This document shows positions 25,486-34,017 of a DNA stretch of 64,000 nt, piece after piece. The DNA lies in assembly GCF_026627255.1 (NCBI RefSeq), contig NZ_JAPNLM010000014.1, forward strand, positions 140,206-204,205. Direction: 5' to 3'. Under the pieces are notes generated by a model. It did no database searches. It worked only from the letters and a program-made list of their open reading frames with translations, and was not told the origin of the DNA. A program made the position numbers and the translations under genes. The stretch is from Streptomyces antarcticus (GTDB lineage Bacteria; Actinomycetota; Actinomycetes; Streptomycetales; Streptomycetaceae). How positions within the stretch are numbered: position 1 is the first letter of the stretch; each line of letters starts with the position of its first letter.

Positions 25486-25959
25486 CTACCGCCAGCCGTA
25501 GCGCTCGCGCAGCCGGTCGGCCACGAGCTGGAACCGCACCCGCTCCAGGGCGCACGCCTCGCGCCGCATCCCGGACTCGTGCACGCGCAGCACCCGGTCC
25601 ACGGCCACCCAGGACTCCCGCCCCGCCTTGTCCCAGGGGCCCGTGCCGATCGGCACCCACTCCCGGTCGTGGTCGTGCCGCTTGCTGGACAGCTGGACGG
25701 CGAGCAGGGTCCGCCCGCCCGGCTCCCGGGCCACGACCAGCACCGGACGGTCCTTGCCGCGGCCGTCGTTCTCCTCGTACGGGACCCAGGTCCACACGAT
25801 CTCACCGGGGTCCGGATCCCCGTCGGGGTCGGGCGCGTACTCGGTGCGCACGCGGCCGATGGCGCGCGGATCAGCCTCGGTGGTGGCGGTTCCGCCGTCC
25901 CGGCCGGGCTGGTCGGGCTGGTCGGCGTGGCCGTTGCTCTGATGCGAAAGTGCCGTCAT
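25486..25959 (-). CDS. PemK/MazF-family protein
   Basis: A 157-residue protein whose central part matches MazF/PemK endoribonuclease folds: GEIVWTWVPYEENDGRGKDRPVLVV and TLLAVQLSSKRHDHDREWVPIG. The N-terminal 45 residues are polar and probably disordered. No antitoxin gene (MazE, PhdA or RHH type) is adjacent on either side, so it is an orphan. In Streptomyces such solitary PemK proteins are common, and whether they are toxins is unproved. It lies 100 bases before the amidase gene on the same strand. Confidence 0.8.
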   Translation of the reverse strand: MTALSHQSNGHADQPDQPGRDGGTATTEADPRAIGRVRTEYAPDPDGDPDPGEIVWTWVPYEENDGRGKDRPVLVVAREPGGRTLLAVQLSSKRHDHDREWVPIGTGPWDKAGRESWVAVDRVLRVHESGMRREACALERVRFQLVADRLRERYGWR

Positions 25960-26058
25960 CCGGGTGAGGCTACTGGGTTCGGCGGCCCGGGCCGGGCCGG
26001 TGGAGGCGGGCCCGCCCTCCGGCGGCTCCGGCCCGCCTGGGCGGCTCGGTGCCGCCGG

Positions 26059-27561
26059 TCAGGACGGGAGGGCCGGCAGCCAGGCTCCGGCTGCCTCCGC
26101 CTGGGCGGCCAGGGCCAGGAGCAGGGGCTCCGAGTGGGCCGGGCCCAGGAGTTGGGCCCCGAGGGGGAGTCCCGTCGTGGTGAAGCCCGCGGGGACGTTC
26201 ACCCCCGGCCATCCCAGGACGTTCCAGGTCCAGGCATACGGGCAGGCGGCGATCATCGCCCGGTCCGTGGCCATCGCGCCCAGGCCCGCCAACGCGCCGA
26301 TCCGCAGCGGTGGCGTGGCCGTCGTCGGAGTCAGGACCACGTCGTAGCGGCCGAATATCTCACCCACCCGCCAGCGCAGACCCGCCTCCGACCGGCGGGA
26401 GACCCGCAGGGGCAGCCCGCCCAGGATCCGGCCGGTGCGGACGGCCTCGTGCGTACGCCGGTCCAGCAGCGCGCGGTCCGGCACCCGCGCCGCCCAGTCC
26501 CGTACGCCCGCGGTCGCCCGGGGCACGAAGGTCAGGCCGATCGGACCGTACCGGGGGTCCTCCGGCACCACCTCGTGGCCCAGCGACTCCAGCCGCCCGG
26601 CCAGCCGCTCCACCGCCGAACGGATCTCGGGGTCAAGGGACTTCGGCGTCGCCGTGAACGGCATGCCGAAGGAGAGGGCGATCCGCAGCCGCCGGGGGGC
26701 ACGCCGGGCGGCCTCGGCGGCCGGGATGCGGGCGGGGCGGTGCAGGTCCTCCGCGTGCTGGCCGGCCGCGGCGTCCAGCAGCAGCGCCGCGTCGGCGACC
26801 GTGCGGGCCAGCACGCCGTTGACAGTGAGCCCGTTGAAGGACTCGGGTTCCGGCCAGGTGGAGATCCGGCCGCGCTGCGGCTTCACGCCGATCAGGTGGG
26901 TCCAGGCCGCCGGTATCCGTACCGACCCGGCTCCGTCGGATCCGAGGGCCGCAGGGACCAGCCCCGCCGCCACGGCGGCCGCCGAGCCGCCCGAGGAGCC
27001 GCCGGGGGTGTAGTCCGGGTTCCACGGATTGCGGGTCTGGCCGAAGGCCGCGCCCTCGGTGAAGGGCCATTGGCCCAGTTCCGGGGTCTGGGTCTTTCCG
27101 ACGATCACCGCGCCGGCCGCGCGGAGCCTGCGTACGGCCTCGCTGTCCGCGGTCTTCGCCGCGAAGGCCCCCGCGCAGCCGAAGGCGGTCGGCTCCCCCG
27201 AGAGGTCCATGTCGTCCTTGACCGCGACCGGGACGCCGAGCAGCGGCAGCCGCTCGCCCGCGGCGAGCCGCCGGTCCGCGGCGTCCGCCTCGGCGAGCGC
27301 GCCCTCGGCGCGTACGGTCCGGAAGGCGTTGAGCCGGGGCTGTGCGGCCGCGATCCGGCGCAGGGCCCGCTCGGTCAACCACTGTGCGGAGACGCCTCCT
27401 TCGGCGAGCGCGGCCGCCATCTCCACCAGGCCCTCGGGTGCGGGAGCGAGAGCGGGAGCGGCCGTGAGGCCGGGCGGAGCGGCTCCGGCCGCGCCGGACG
27501 GCACAGGCACCACGGTCGAAGACGAAGACGAAGGCGAAGGCGAATCCGGCACCGTGACCAC
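26059..27561 (-). CDS. Amidase-signature family hydrolase
   Basis: A 500-residue amidase. The Ser-cisSer-Lys triad is visible: Lys in PVAVKDDMD, and the Gly/Ser-rich GGSSGGSAAAVAAG with DGAGSVRIPAA following. The first 45 residues are Ser- then Ala/Pro-rich and low-complexity. Length fits the family. Substrate cannot be told; relatives act on aryl or aliphatic amides and carbamates. GTG 27561 has GGGGGAG just upstream, and a perfect TetR-like palindrome lies eight bases beyond, so it is probably repressor-controlled. Confidence 0.88.
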   Translation of the reverse strand: MVTVPDSPSPSSSSSTVVPVPSGAAGAAPPGLTAAPALAPAPEGLVEMAAALAEGGVSAQWLTERALRRIAAAQPRLNAFRTVRAEGALAEADAADRRLAAGERLPLLGVPVAVKDDMDLSGEPTAFGCAGAFAAKTADSEAVRRLRAAGAVIVGKTQTPELGQWPFTEGAAFGQTRNPWNPDYTPGGSSGGSAAAVAAGLVPAALGSDGAGSVRIPAAWTHLIGVKPQRGRISTWPEPESFNGLTVNGVLARTVADAALLLDAAAGQHAEDLHRPARIPAAEAARRAPRRLRIALSFGMPFTATPKSLDPEIRSAVERLAGRLESLGHEVVPEDPRYGPIGLTFVPRATAGVRDWAARVPDRALLDRRTHEAVRTGRILGGLPLRVSRRSEAGLRWRVGEIFGRYDVVLTPTTATPPLRIGALAGLGAMATDRAMIAACPYAWTWNVLGWPGVNVPAGFTTTGLPLGAQLLGPAHSEPLLLALAAQAEAAGAWLPALPS

Positions 27562-27568
27562 TCCCCCT

Positions 27569-27580
27569 TACCGATCGGTA
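27569..27580. promoter_or_regulatory. TetR-type operator palindrome upstream of the amidase gene
   Basis: TACCGATCGGTA is a perfect 12-base palindrome eight bases before the amidase start, resembling TetR-family operators of actinobacteria. Further ACGGTAACG follows on the same side. No TetR gene is adjacent. Confidence 0.5.
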
Positions 27581-27678
27581 GGAAGACGGTAACGGGGAGC
27601 GGGCGGTGAGGCCAGGCCGTCCTTCTCCCGGAGTCCCGCGCGGGTCCGCGTCGTCCGGCGCGTTCCGAACGGGCCGCC

Positions 27679-28374
27679 TCAGATCCAGCCCTCCAGGGAG
27701 GTCATGAACGCCCCGAAGTCGTCCCGGTGAATGGTGTGTCCGGCGCCGGCGACCGAACGGACCTCGAATCCGCGGGACGTGAGCACGGCCGCCCGTTCCG
27801 GTGAGATCAGCGTGCTCGGGTCAGAGAGCTGGACCAGGGAAGGAACCACCGGCGCGGCCGGCAGCAGGTCCGTACCGAGGAGCGGGGCGAGGCCGAGTGC
27901 GGTCGACTCGTCCCACAGGGCCAGCGTCCCGATCTCGATGTCGACGTCCGCGTCCTCCCAACGGGGGTTCATCGCCCGTATCTGCTCCCTGGAGGCGTAC
28001 TTGAACCGCGCCAGCATCTCCGGACCGAACCCCTCGACGGGCGGGGCCAGGTGCCACGCCGGGTCGGAGAACACGGCGCGCCGCGGCCGGAGCCGTTCCA
28101 CCGCGAGGGACAGGGTGAGGCCGCCGAGCGAGTGGCCGATGGCGAGCTCGGCTCCGGCGGGAAGGGACTCGGCGACATCGTCCGCGTAGAGCTCGGCGGT
28201 GTACTCGCCCCGGGGGCTGGCCCCGTGGCCTCGCAGGTCGACGGCGATGACCCGGTAGCCGCGGTCGGCGAGCGCGGGTCCGACCCGGCGCCAGGTGCGG
28301 TGGTCGGCCATGATGCCGTGGATGAGGAGGGCGATGCGGTCGCCCTCGCCCCAGGTGTGGGTGTGGAGTTGCAC
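27679..28374 (-). CDS. Alpha/beta-fold hydrolase
   Basis: A 231-residue alpha/beta hydrolase. Oxyanion region LLIHGIMADHRTWRRVGPAL, nucleophile elbow AIGHSLGGL, and the late histidine in GAGHTIHRDDF give a Ser-Asp-His triad. GTG 28374 is chosen because AGAAGGG lies upstream and the family begins at this point. Extending to 28479 would add a His-Pro repeat coded by the hexanucleotide repeat. Substrate unknown. Confidence 0.85.
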   Translation of the reverse strand: MQLHTHTWGEGDRIALLIHGIMADHRTWRRVGPALADRGYRVIAVDLRGHGASPRGEYTAELYADDVAESLPAGAELAIGHSLGGLTLSLAVERLRPRRAVFSDPAWHLAPPVEGFGPEMLARFKYASREQIRAMNPRWEDADVDIEIGTLALWDESTALGLAPLLGTDLLPAAPVVPSLVQLSDPSTLISPERAAVLTSRGFEVRSVAGAGHTIHRDDFGAFMTSLEGWI

Positions 28375-28388
28375 GGGGTGCCCTTCTT

Positions 28389-28418
28389 GCGGGTGCGGGT
28401 GCGGGTGCGGGTGCGGGT
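28389..28418. repeat. Hexanucleotide tandem repeat (GCGGGT)5
   Basis: Five perfect GCGGGT units, extended by a partial sixth, lie immediately upstream of the hydrolase ribosome-binding site. Changes in copy number would alter the 5' leader length. Read in frame on the minus strand they encode a His-Pro run. Confidence 0.85.
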
Positions 28419-28508
28419 GCGGGGTGGGGTCGGGTGCTGGTCTGCCGGTGGTTACACGTGTCAACCGGCGGGTGAACACTGTGTATCCCAGCCGCTCGGT
28501 GTTCCGCT

Positions 28509-29203
28509 AGACCCGCGACCGGACCGTTACGCATGGCCGGGCGGCGCGGGCCGGACTGCGGGGGCCGGGCGTTGTGGGGCCGGGGCCGCTGGTGCGGGAG
28601 TGTTGCTGCGGGCTGCGGGCTGCGGGCTGCGGGCTGCGGGCTGCGGGCTGCGGGCTGCGGGCTGCCGAGTGCTGGGCGCCGGGCGCCCGAGCGCTGCTCG
28701 CGCGGGTGGCGCTGCCGGGCCGGCCGGGGCCGGGGGCCCGCCGGGCGCTGGAGGCGGGGTCGCTGGCGTACCCGGCGTCGGACGCGGTTCGGCCGAGGGC
28801 CTGTGGGGCGGCACGCGGCACGCAGCAGGCGGCCGGCGGCCGGGTGAGAGGTGCCGCCTCCCGCGCGCTCGCTCGCTGTTCGCGGGGCCTCCTCGGGCGG
28901 TCCGCGCCCCGTCCGCGGCGGCGGTCCTGCCCCCCCGGCTCCGGATCGGTATCCGCCAATCCGCGGCCCGCCGCCCCGGGGGTACCGGTGCGGATGCGGT
29001 ACGTCCCGCGCCCCGGCCGCGGCTTCGGGCGCCGGTGCCGCCAGGGCCGTTGGCGGGTGGCGGGGATCGACAGCCCTCCACCGGGCCGGAGTTGGCGCGC
29101 CGGGCCGGTCGGGAAACGGTGTGCGGTGGCCGGCCGGACAGCGGCCGGGGGGCGGTTGGCCTGTCCCGCTCCGAGGGGTGCGGCACGGGCGTCCGGCACG
29201 CGC
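28509..29203. other. Intergenic region without a recognisable gene
   Basis: About 700 bases of very GC-rich, low-complexity DNA. Open frames exist on both strands, but their translations are Arg/Pro/Ala-rich with no family resemblance, and none has a good ribosome-binding site. The only clear structure is the seven-base tandem repeat at 28605-28660. Confidence 0.6.
28605..28660. repeat. Heptanucleotide tandem repeat (GCTGCGG)8
   Basis: Eight perfect consecutive copies of GCTGCGG with a ninth imperfect copy (GCTGCCG). The unit length is not a multiple of three, so copy-number change would shift any reading frame through it, arguing that the region is non-coding. Confidence 0.95.
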
Positions 29204-29221
29204 CGATGACGCGTGTCATCG
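29204..29221. promoter_or_regulatory. LacI-type operator upstream of the LacI gene
   Basis: CGATGAC-GCGT-GTCATCG has 7-base inverted arms and a four-base centre containing the CG step usual in LacI-family operators. It lies 70 bases before the LacI-family start codon, suggesting autoregulation. Confidence 0.55.
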
Positions 29222-29290
29222 CTGTGTAGCATGCCTTTCAGGCCATCCGCCGGGCCTCCGGTGCGACCGGTCTGGAAGGATGCCACGGCA

Positions 29291-30346
29291 ATGTCTCAGT
29301 CATCGAAGTCGCCGAAGCCGCCGGCACCGGCCTCCGGACCGGCTCCCACGCCGCCGCCTCCGCCTCCCGTCCCGACCAGTGCCGACGTGGCCCGGCTCGC
29401 CGGCGTGTCGCGCGCCACCGTCTCGTACGTGCTGAACAACGCGGAGGCCGTCCGCATCAGCGAGCCGACCCGCGTCAAGGTCCGCCGGGCCGCCGAGGAG
29501 CTCGGCTACGTCCCGCACGCGGCCGCCCGCAGCCTGCGCGCCGGGCACACCCGGCTCGTCCTGCTGCCCACCTCCCACGTCCCGGTCGGCCCGCTGTACA
29601 GCACCTTCCTGAACGAGCTCCAGTGGGCCCTGCGCCGCCTCGACTACACCGTGGTCCAGTACGGCAGCCTCGGCCTCACCGGGGACGAGGCCGCGCGCGC
29701 GTGGGCGGAGCTGCGCCCGGTGGCGGTGATCTCCCTCGGCGAGATCACCCTCTCCGCGCACAACGTCGCCACCCTGAAGCGTGCCGGGGCCCGCGCGGTG
29801 ATAACCATGGGCCCGCTCGGCGTGCCCGGTGCGCACGCGCTCGTCATGGACCAGCGGGAGGTCGGGGCCCGGGCCGCCGCCCACCTCGTGGAGCGCGGCC
29901 GGCGGCGGATCGGCGTGATCGTGCCCGAGGAGGAGGGGCTGGAGCTGTTCTCCGGACCCCGGCTGGAGGGTGCGCGCTCCGTGCAGGGCGCGGAGATCGA
30001 AACCTTCCCGATGTCCTACACGGAGGAGTCCGCGGCCGCCCTCGCCGCCCGCTGGCGCGGGCTCGGACGGGACGCGGCGTTCGCCTACAACGACGAGTAC
30101 GCGATGCTGCTGATGCGGGCCTTCCAGGACGAGGGGCTGCGCATCCCCGAGGACGTCGCCGTCATCGGCGCCGACGACCTGCTCATCGGCAGGCTGCTGC
30201 GGCCCCGGCTGAGCACCGTCCAGATCGAGATGCCGACCGGGGACCACCTCGCGTCGCTGGTGGACCGTGCCGTGCGCGAGCCGTCGGAGGTCACACAACG
30301 GCACGACCTGATGGCGGCCGCGGCCATCCGGCGGGAGTCGACCTGA
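29291..30346 (+). CDS. LacI-family transcriptional regulator
   Basis: A 351-residue regulator. After a Ser/Pro-rich tail (1-28), the LacI headpiece reads TSADVARLAGVSRATVSYVLN and VRRAAEELGYVPHAAARSLR, followed by a periplasmic-binding-type effector domain (GEITLSAHN, AVITMGPLGVPG, AFAYNDEYAMLLMRA, VAVIGADDLLIGR). ATG 29291 is preferred, with GGAAGGATG upstream; an earlier in-frame ATG at 29213 has no ribosome-binding site. The thiolase and aldehyde dehydrogenase genes follow and may be targets. Ligand unknown. Confidence 0.9.
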   Translation: MSQSSKSPKPPAPASGPAPTPPPPPPVPTSADVARLAGVSRATVSYVLNNAEAVRISEPTRVKVRRAAEELGYVPHAAARSLRAGHTRLVLLPTSHVPVGPLYSTFLNELQWALRRLDYTVVQYGSLGLTGDEAARAWAELRPVAVISLGEITLSAHNVATLKRAGARAVITMGPLGVPGAHALVMDQREVGARAAAHLVERGRRRIGVIVPEEEGLELFSGPRLEGARSVQGAEIETFPMSYTEESAAALAARWRGLGRDAAFAYNDEYAMLLMRAFQDEGLRIPEDVAVIGADDLLIGRLLRPRLSTVQIEMPTGDHLASLVDRAVREPSEVTQRHDLMAAAAIRREST

Positions 30347-30598
30347 TCCGTGCGCCCGGCGCGCCCGCCTGATCCGTGGGCGCGCCCCGCACGCCCCGGC
30401 ACAGCCGGCGCCCGCCCGCCCCCGCCCCGCCCGGCGGCCGTTGACAGGCGGTGACGTGCGGACGGAGACTGCGGGCGCGCCCCACCGGTCGCACCCGGCG
30501 ATGCTCCCCGGTACCCACGAAGGCACCGTGCGCCCCGCCACCCGGCTCCGGCCCCGCTCCACCCGCCTGCCCGTACGGATCCGCCCAGGAGAGACCCC

Positions 30599-31798
30599 AT
30601 GAGCAGCCGCACCGTCCGCGACGTCTACGTGGTCGACGCCGTCCGCACCCCGATCGGCAAGTTCGGCGGGGCCCTCGCCGGAGTCCGGCCGGACGACCTC
30701 GCCGCGCACGTGGTGCGCGCGCTGGTGAACCGTACGCCCGACCTCGACCCGGCCCGCATCGACGACGTGGTCTTCGGCGATGCCAACGGCTCGGGCGAGG
30801 ACAACCGCGACGTCGCCCGCATGGCGGTGCTGCTCGCGGGGCTGCCCGTGACCGTCCCCGGCGTCACAGTCAACCGGCTCTGCGGATCCGGCCTCGAAGC
30901 CGTGATCCAGGCCGCCCGCGCCATCGCCCTCGGCGACGCCTCCGTCGCCATCGCCGGCGGCGTCGAGTCGATGAGCCGGGCCCCCTGGGTGGTCCAGAAG
31001 CCCGAGCGGGCCTTCCCCGCCGGTCACCAGCAGATGTGGTCCACCACCCTCGGCTGGCGCATGACCAACCCGCGGATGCCCGCCGAGTGGACCGGCTCGC
31101 TCGGCGAGGGCGCCGAGCTGATCGCCGAGAAGTGCGGCGTCACCCGCGAGGCGCAGGACGCCTTCGCCCTGGAGAGCCACCGCAAGGCCGCGGCCGCCTG
31201 GGCCGCCGGGCAGTACGACGGGGAGGTCGTCCCGTACGCGGGTGTGGACCTGGTGCGCGACGAGTGCGTACGGGAGGGCTCCACGCCGGAGGCGCTGGCC
31301 CGGCTCAAGCCCGCCTTCCGGACCGACGGCTCCGGCACGGTCACCGCCGCCAACGCCTCCCCGCTCAACGACGGCGCGGCCGCCCTGCTGCTGACCGACG
31401 AGGCGGGCCTCGCGGCCACCGGGCGCGAGCCGCTCGCCCGGATCAGCGCGTCCGCCGTCACAGGGATCGAGCCCCAGCTGTTCGGCCTCGGCCCGGTGGA
31501 AGCCGTCCGGCGGGCCCTCGCCAAGGCCGGCCGCGGGCTGGCGGACCTCTCCGTCCTGGAGCTCAACGAGGCTTTCGCGGCACAGGCGTTGGGCTGCCTC
31601 GCCGAGTGGCCCGAGCTGGATCCGGGCGTGGTCAACCCGCGCGGCGGGGCCATCGCGATCGGCCACCCCCTCGGCGCGTCGGGCGCCCGGCTGGCCGGCT
31701 CGGTCGCACACCAGCTGGCGGCGGCCGGGTCCGGTACGGGCATGGCGGCGCTGTGCATCGGCGTCGGGCAGGGAATCGCGCTGGTCCTGGAACGCTGA
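30599..31798 (+). CDS. Acetyl-CoA C-acyltransferase (thiolase, PcaF-like)
   Basis: A 399-residue thiolase. It begins VYVVDAVRTPIGKFGG. The active-site Cys loop is VNRLCGSGLEAV, with the thiolase blocks LNEAFAAQAL, NPRGGAIAIGHPLGASGARL and CIGVGQGIALV near the C-terminus. Catalytic Cys, His and Cys are therefore present. Sequence features resemble beta-ketoadipyl-CoA thiolases, but no other aromatic-degradation genes are adjacent, so the substrate could be acetoacetyl-CoA or a longer ketoacyl-CoA. AGGAGAG precedes the ATG. A TTGACA-like -35 lies near 30440 in the upstream gap. Confidence 0.9.
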   Translation: MSSRTVRDVYVVDAVRTPIGKFGGALAGVRPDDLAAHVVRALVNRTPDLDPARIDDVVFGDANGSGEDNRDVARMAVLLAGLPVTVPGVTVNRLCGSGLEAVIQAARAIALGDASVAIAGGVESMSRAPWVVQKPERAFPAGHQQMWSTTLGWRMTNPRMPAEWTGSLGEGAELIAEKCGVTREAQDAFALESHRKAAAAWAAGQYDGEVVPYAGVDLVRDECVREGSTPEALARLKPAFRTDGSGTVTAANASPLNDGAAALLLTDEAGLAATGREPLARISASAVTGIEPQLFGLGPVEAVRRALAKAGRGLADLSVLELNEAFAAQALGCLAEWPELDPGVVNPRGGAIAIGHPLGASGARLAGSVAHQLAAAGSGTGMAALCIGVGQGIALVLER

Positions 31799-31935
31799 GC
31801 GCGGGCGTCGATCATTTCCGGTCACGTGCGAATGCCAACTGCCCAATAACTGAACAGAAGTGAGGCCGCAGGTCTGGCACGATGGCGCGTGCTGCCGCCC
31901 CCCGCCCCGACCATCCCCACCGGAGGCCCCGCGCC

Positions 31936-33375
31936 ATGCCGCTCCTCGATCCGACGCTCTGGCAGGACGGACCCACCCTCACCGGCGGCGCCGCTCCCGT
32001 CGTGGAACCCGCCACGGGACGCACCCTCGCCACCTTCGAGCTCGCCGCCCCGGCCGACGTGGCCGAGGCCGCCGTACGGGCCGGGGCCGCACAGCGGGAC
32101 TGGTCCCGTGCCACCCACCTGGAGCGGGCCGCCGTACTGCGCCGCGCCGGGGACCTGTTCGCCGCCCACGCCGACGAGCTGGGGGAGTGGCTGGTACGGG
32201 AGTCGGGGTCGATACCCGGCAAGGCGGCCTTCGAACTGCACGTCGCCGCCCAGGAGTGCTACGAGGCCGCCGCGCTGGCCTCGCGCCCGACCGGGCAGGT
32301 GCTGCCGAGCGAGGCGCCCCGGCTGTCCTTCACCCGCCGCGTGCCCGCCGGGGTGGTCGGGGTCGTGGCGCCGTTCAACGCCCCGCTGATCCTGTCGATC
32401 CGCTCGGTCGCGCCCGCGCTGGCGCTCGGCAACGCCGTCCTGCTCAAGCCGGACCGTCGCACGGCCGTTTCGGGCGGCCTGGTCCTCGCCGCGGTCCTCG
32501 CCGCCGCCGGCCTGCCGGGCGGGCTGCTGCACGTCCTGCCCGGCGGCGCCGAGACCGGGGCCGCGGTGGTCGCCGACCCCCGGGTCCGGGTGGTGTCCTT
32601 CACCGGGTCCACGGCGGCAGGCCGGATCGTGGGAGAGCTGGCGGGGCGTCACCTCAAGCGTGTGCACCTGGAGTTGGGCGGAAACTCCGCTCTCGTCGTG
32701 CTGCGCGACGCCGACGTCGAGGCGGCCGTCGCCCAGGCCTCCTGGGGCTCCTTCTTCCACCAGGGCCAGATCTGCATGACCGCCGGACGCCACCTCGTGC
32801 ACGCCTCGCTGTACGACGAGTACGTCGAGCGGCTCGCCGCGCGCGCCGAGGCCCTGGCGGTGGGCGACCCGTACCGCGAGCAGGTGCACCTCGGCCCGCT
32901 GATCGACCGGCGCCAGGCGGAACGGGTACACGCCCTGGTGGAGGCGAGCACCGCCCAGGGGGCCAAGCTCGTCGCGGGCGGCACCCACCGCGAGCTCTTC
33001 TACCGGCCCACCGTGCTGGCGGGCGTCGGGGACGAGACCCCCGCGTACGCCGAGGAGGTGTTCGGCCCGGTCGCGCCCGTACGGTCCTTCGCGACGGAGG
33101 ACGAGGCGGTGGCGCTGGCCTCGGCCGGGCCCTACGGGCTCTCCCTCGGCATCGTGACCCGGGACGCGGGGCGCGGACTGGACCTGGCCGAGCGCATCCC
33201 GACCGGGATCGCGCACGTCAACGACCAGACGGTGAACGACGAGGCCGTCGCGCCCTTCGGCGGGGTCGGTGCGTCGGGCAACGGCGCCCGCTTCGGCGGC
33301 GAGGCGAACCTGGACGCCTTCACGGAGCTGCGCTGGACCACGGCCCGCACCAGCCCGGCGGGCCATCCGTTCTAG
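31936..33375 (+). CDS. NAD(P)-dependent aldehyde dehydrogenase (benzaldehyde dehydrogenase-like)
   Basis: A 479-residue aldehyde dehydrogenase. NAD-binding and catalytic features are VVAPFNAPLILS, SFTGSTAAGRIVG, LELGGNSALVVL (Glu general base) and FFHQGQICMTAGR (Cys nucleophile). The EVFGPVAPV and GIAHVNDQTVND motifs favour aromatic-aldehyde members. ATG 31936 has CGGAGG nine bases upstream. It follows the thiolase after 137 bases on the same strand. Confidence 0.9.
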   Translation: MPLLDPTLWQDGPTLTGGAAPVVEPATGRTLATFELAAPADVAEAAVRAGAAQRDWSRATHLERAAVLRRAGDLFAAHADELGEWLVRESGSIPGKAAFELHVAAQECYEAAALASRPTGQVLPSEAPRLSFTRRVPAGVVGVVAPFNAPLILSIRSVAPALALGNAVLLKPDRRTAVSGGLVLAAVLAAAGLPGGLLHVLPGGAETGAAVVADPRVRVVSFTGSTAAGRIVGELAGRHLKRVHLELGGNSALVVLRDADVEAAVAQASWGSFFHQGQICMTAGRHLVHASLYDEYVERLAARAEALAVGDPYREQVHLGPLIDRRQAERVHALVEASTAQGAKLVAGGTHRELFYRPTVLAGVGDETPAYAEEVFGPVAPVRSFATEDEAVALASAGPYGLSLGIVTRDAGRGLDLAERIPTGIAHVNDQTVNDEAVAPFGGVGASGNGARFGGEANLDAFTELRWTTARTSPAGHPF

Positions 33376-33469
33376 GGCGTCCGCGGAGGGCGGCGGACCG
33401 GGACGGAATGATGCGGGCGCGCCGTTCGTTCAAGCAGGCAGACGGCTCTCATCTGGAGGTTTGGACACC

Positions 33470-33886
33470 GTGGCTACAGTCGAGCTCACAGCGGAAAACT
33501 TCGACCAGACGGTCAGCGAGAACCCGTTCCTGCTGATCGACTTCTGGGCGGGCTGGTGCCGGCCGTGCCTGCAGTTCGCCCCGGTCTACGAGAAGGCCTC
33601 CGAGGCCCATCCCGACCTGGTCTTCGCCAAAGTCGACACCGAGGCGCAGCAGGAGCTGGCCGCCGCGTTCGACATCAGCTCCATTCCGACGCTGATGATC
33701 GTCCGCGATCAGGTGGCGATCTTCGCGCAGCCCGGCGCCCTGCCGGAGGCGGCCCTCACCGACATCATCGGACAGGCCCGCGCGCTCGACATGGACGAGG
33801 TACGGGCGAAGATCGCCGCGGAGCAGCAGGCCGCCCAGGGCACGGGCACCCCGGACGCGCGAGGGTCCGGCACGCCGGAGGCCTGA
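33470..33886 (+). CDS. trxC: Thioredoxin
   Basis: A 138-residue thioredoxin with the active site WAGWCRPC (the variable pair is Arg-Pro rather than the usual Gly-Pro), plus the cis-Pro loop SSIPTLMIV. A C-terminal tail of about 30 residues, rich in Ala/Gln/Gly, extends beyond the fold. GTG 33470 has GGAGG 10 bases upstream. In S. coelicolor the equivalent thioredoxin (SCO0885, trxC, from memory) sits beside the pyridine nucleotide-disulfide oxidoreductase. Here the two are split by the integrated element, whose left junction lies about 45 bases after this stop. Confidence 0.92.
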   Translation: MATVELTAENFDQTVSENPFLLIDFWAGWCRPCLQFAPVYEKASEAHPDLVFAKVDTEAQQELAAAFDISSIPTLMIVRDQVAIFAQPGALPEAALTDIIGQARALDMDEVRAKIAAEQQAAQGTGTPDARGSGTPEA

Positions 33887-33927
33887 GTGCGTGACGCGAC
33901 GCCCGACCAGCGGTGACACTGGTCCGT

Positions 33928-33948
33928 ATGACTGAAGCGGTGTTCTAC
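33928..33948 (+). repeat. attL: displaced original 5' end of the oxidoreductase gene
   Basis: ATGACTGAAGCGGTG encodes MTEAV, and the sequence then diverges and soon meets a stop. GAAGCGGTG (33934-33942) is repeated exactly at 46768-46776 in the intact oxidoreductase gene. Sixteen of 21 aligned positions match between the two junctions. This is interpreted as the left attachment site, still carrying the native start codon. Confidence 0.75.
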
Positions 33949-34017
33949 CGATTCCGGCTGCTTCGCAGATCAGGGGCTGTTTGTTGCTCCGCTGGGTAGC
34001 GGAAATCTCACAAAATC

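Noticed and set aside
28509..29203. Long open frames on both strands (for example 28574-29209 plus and 28527-29219 minus)
   Set aside because: Translations are Arg/Pro/Ala low-complexity with no family resemblance, there is no ribosome-binding site, and a heptanucleotide repeat runs through them. They are a by-product of high G+C.
33887..34017. tRNA gene 3' end as integration site
   Set aside because: No T-arm (GGTTCGAATCC-like) or acceptor complementarity was found at either end of the element, nor any tRNA elsewhere in the window.
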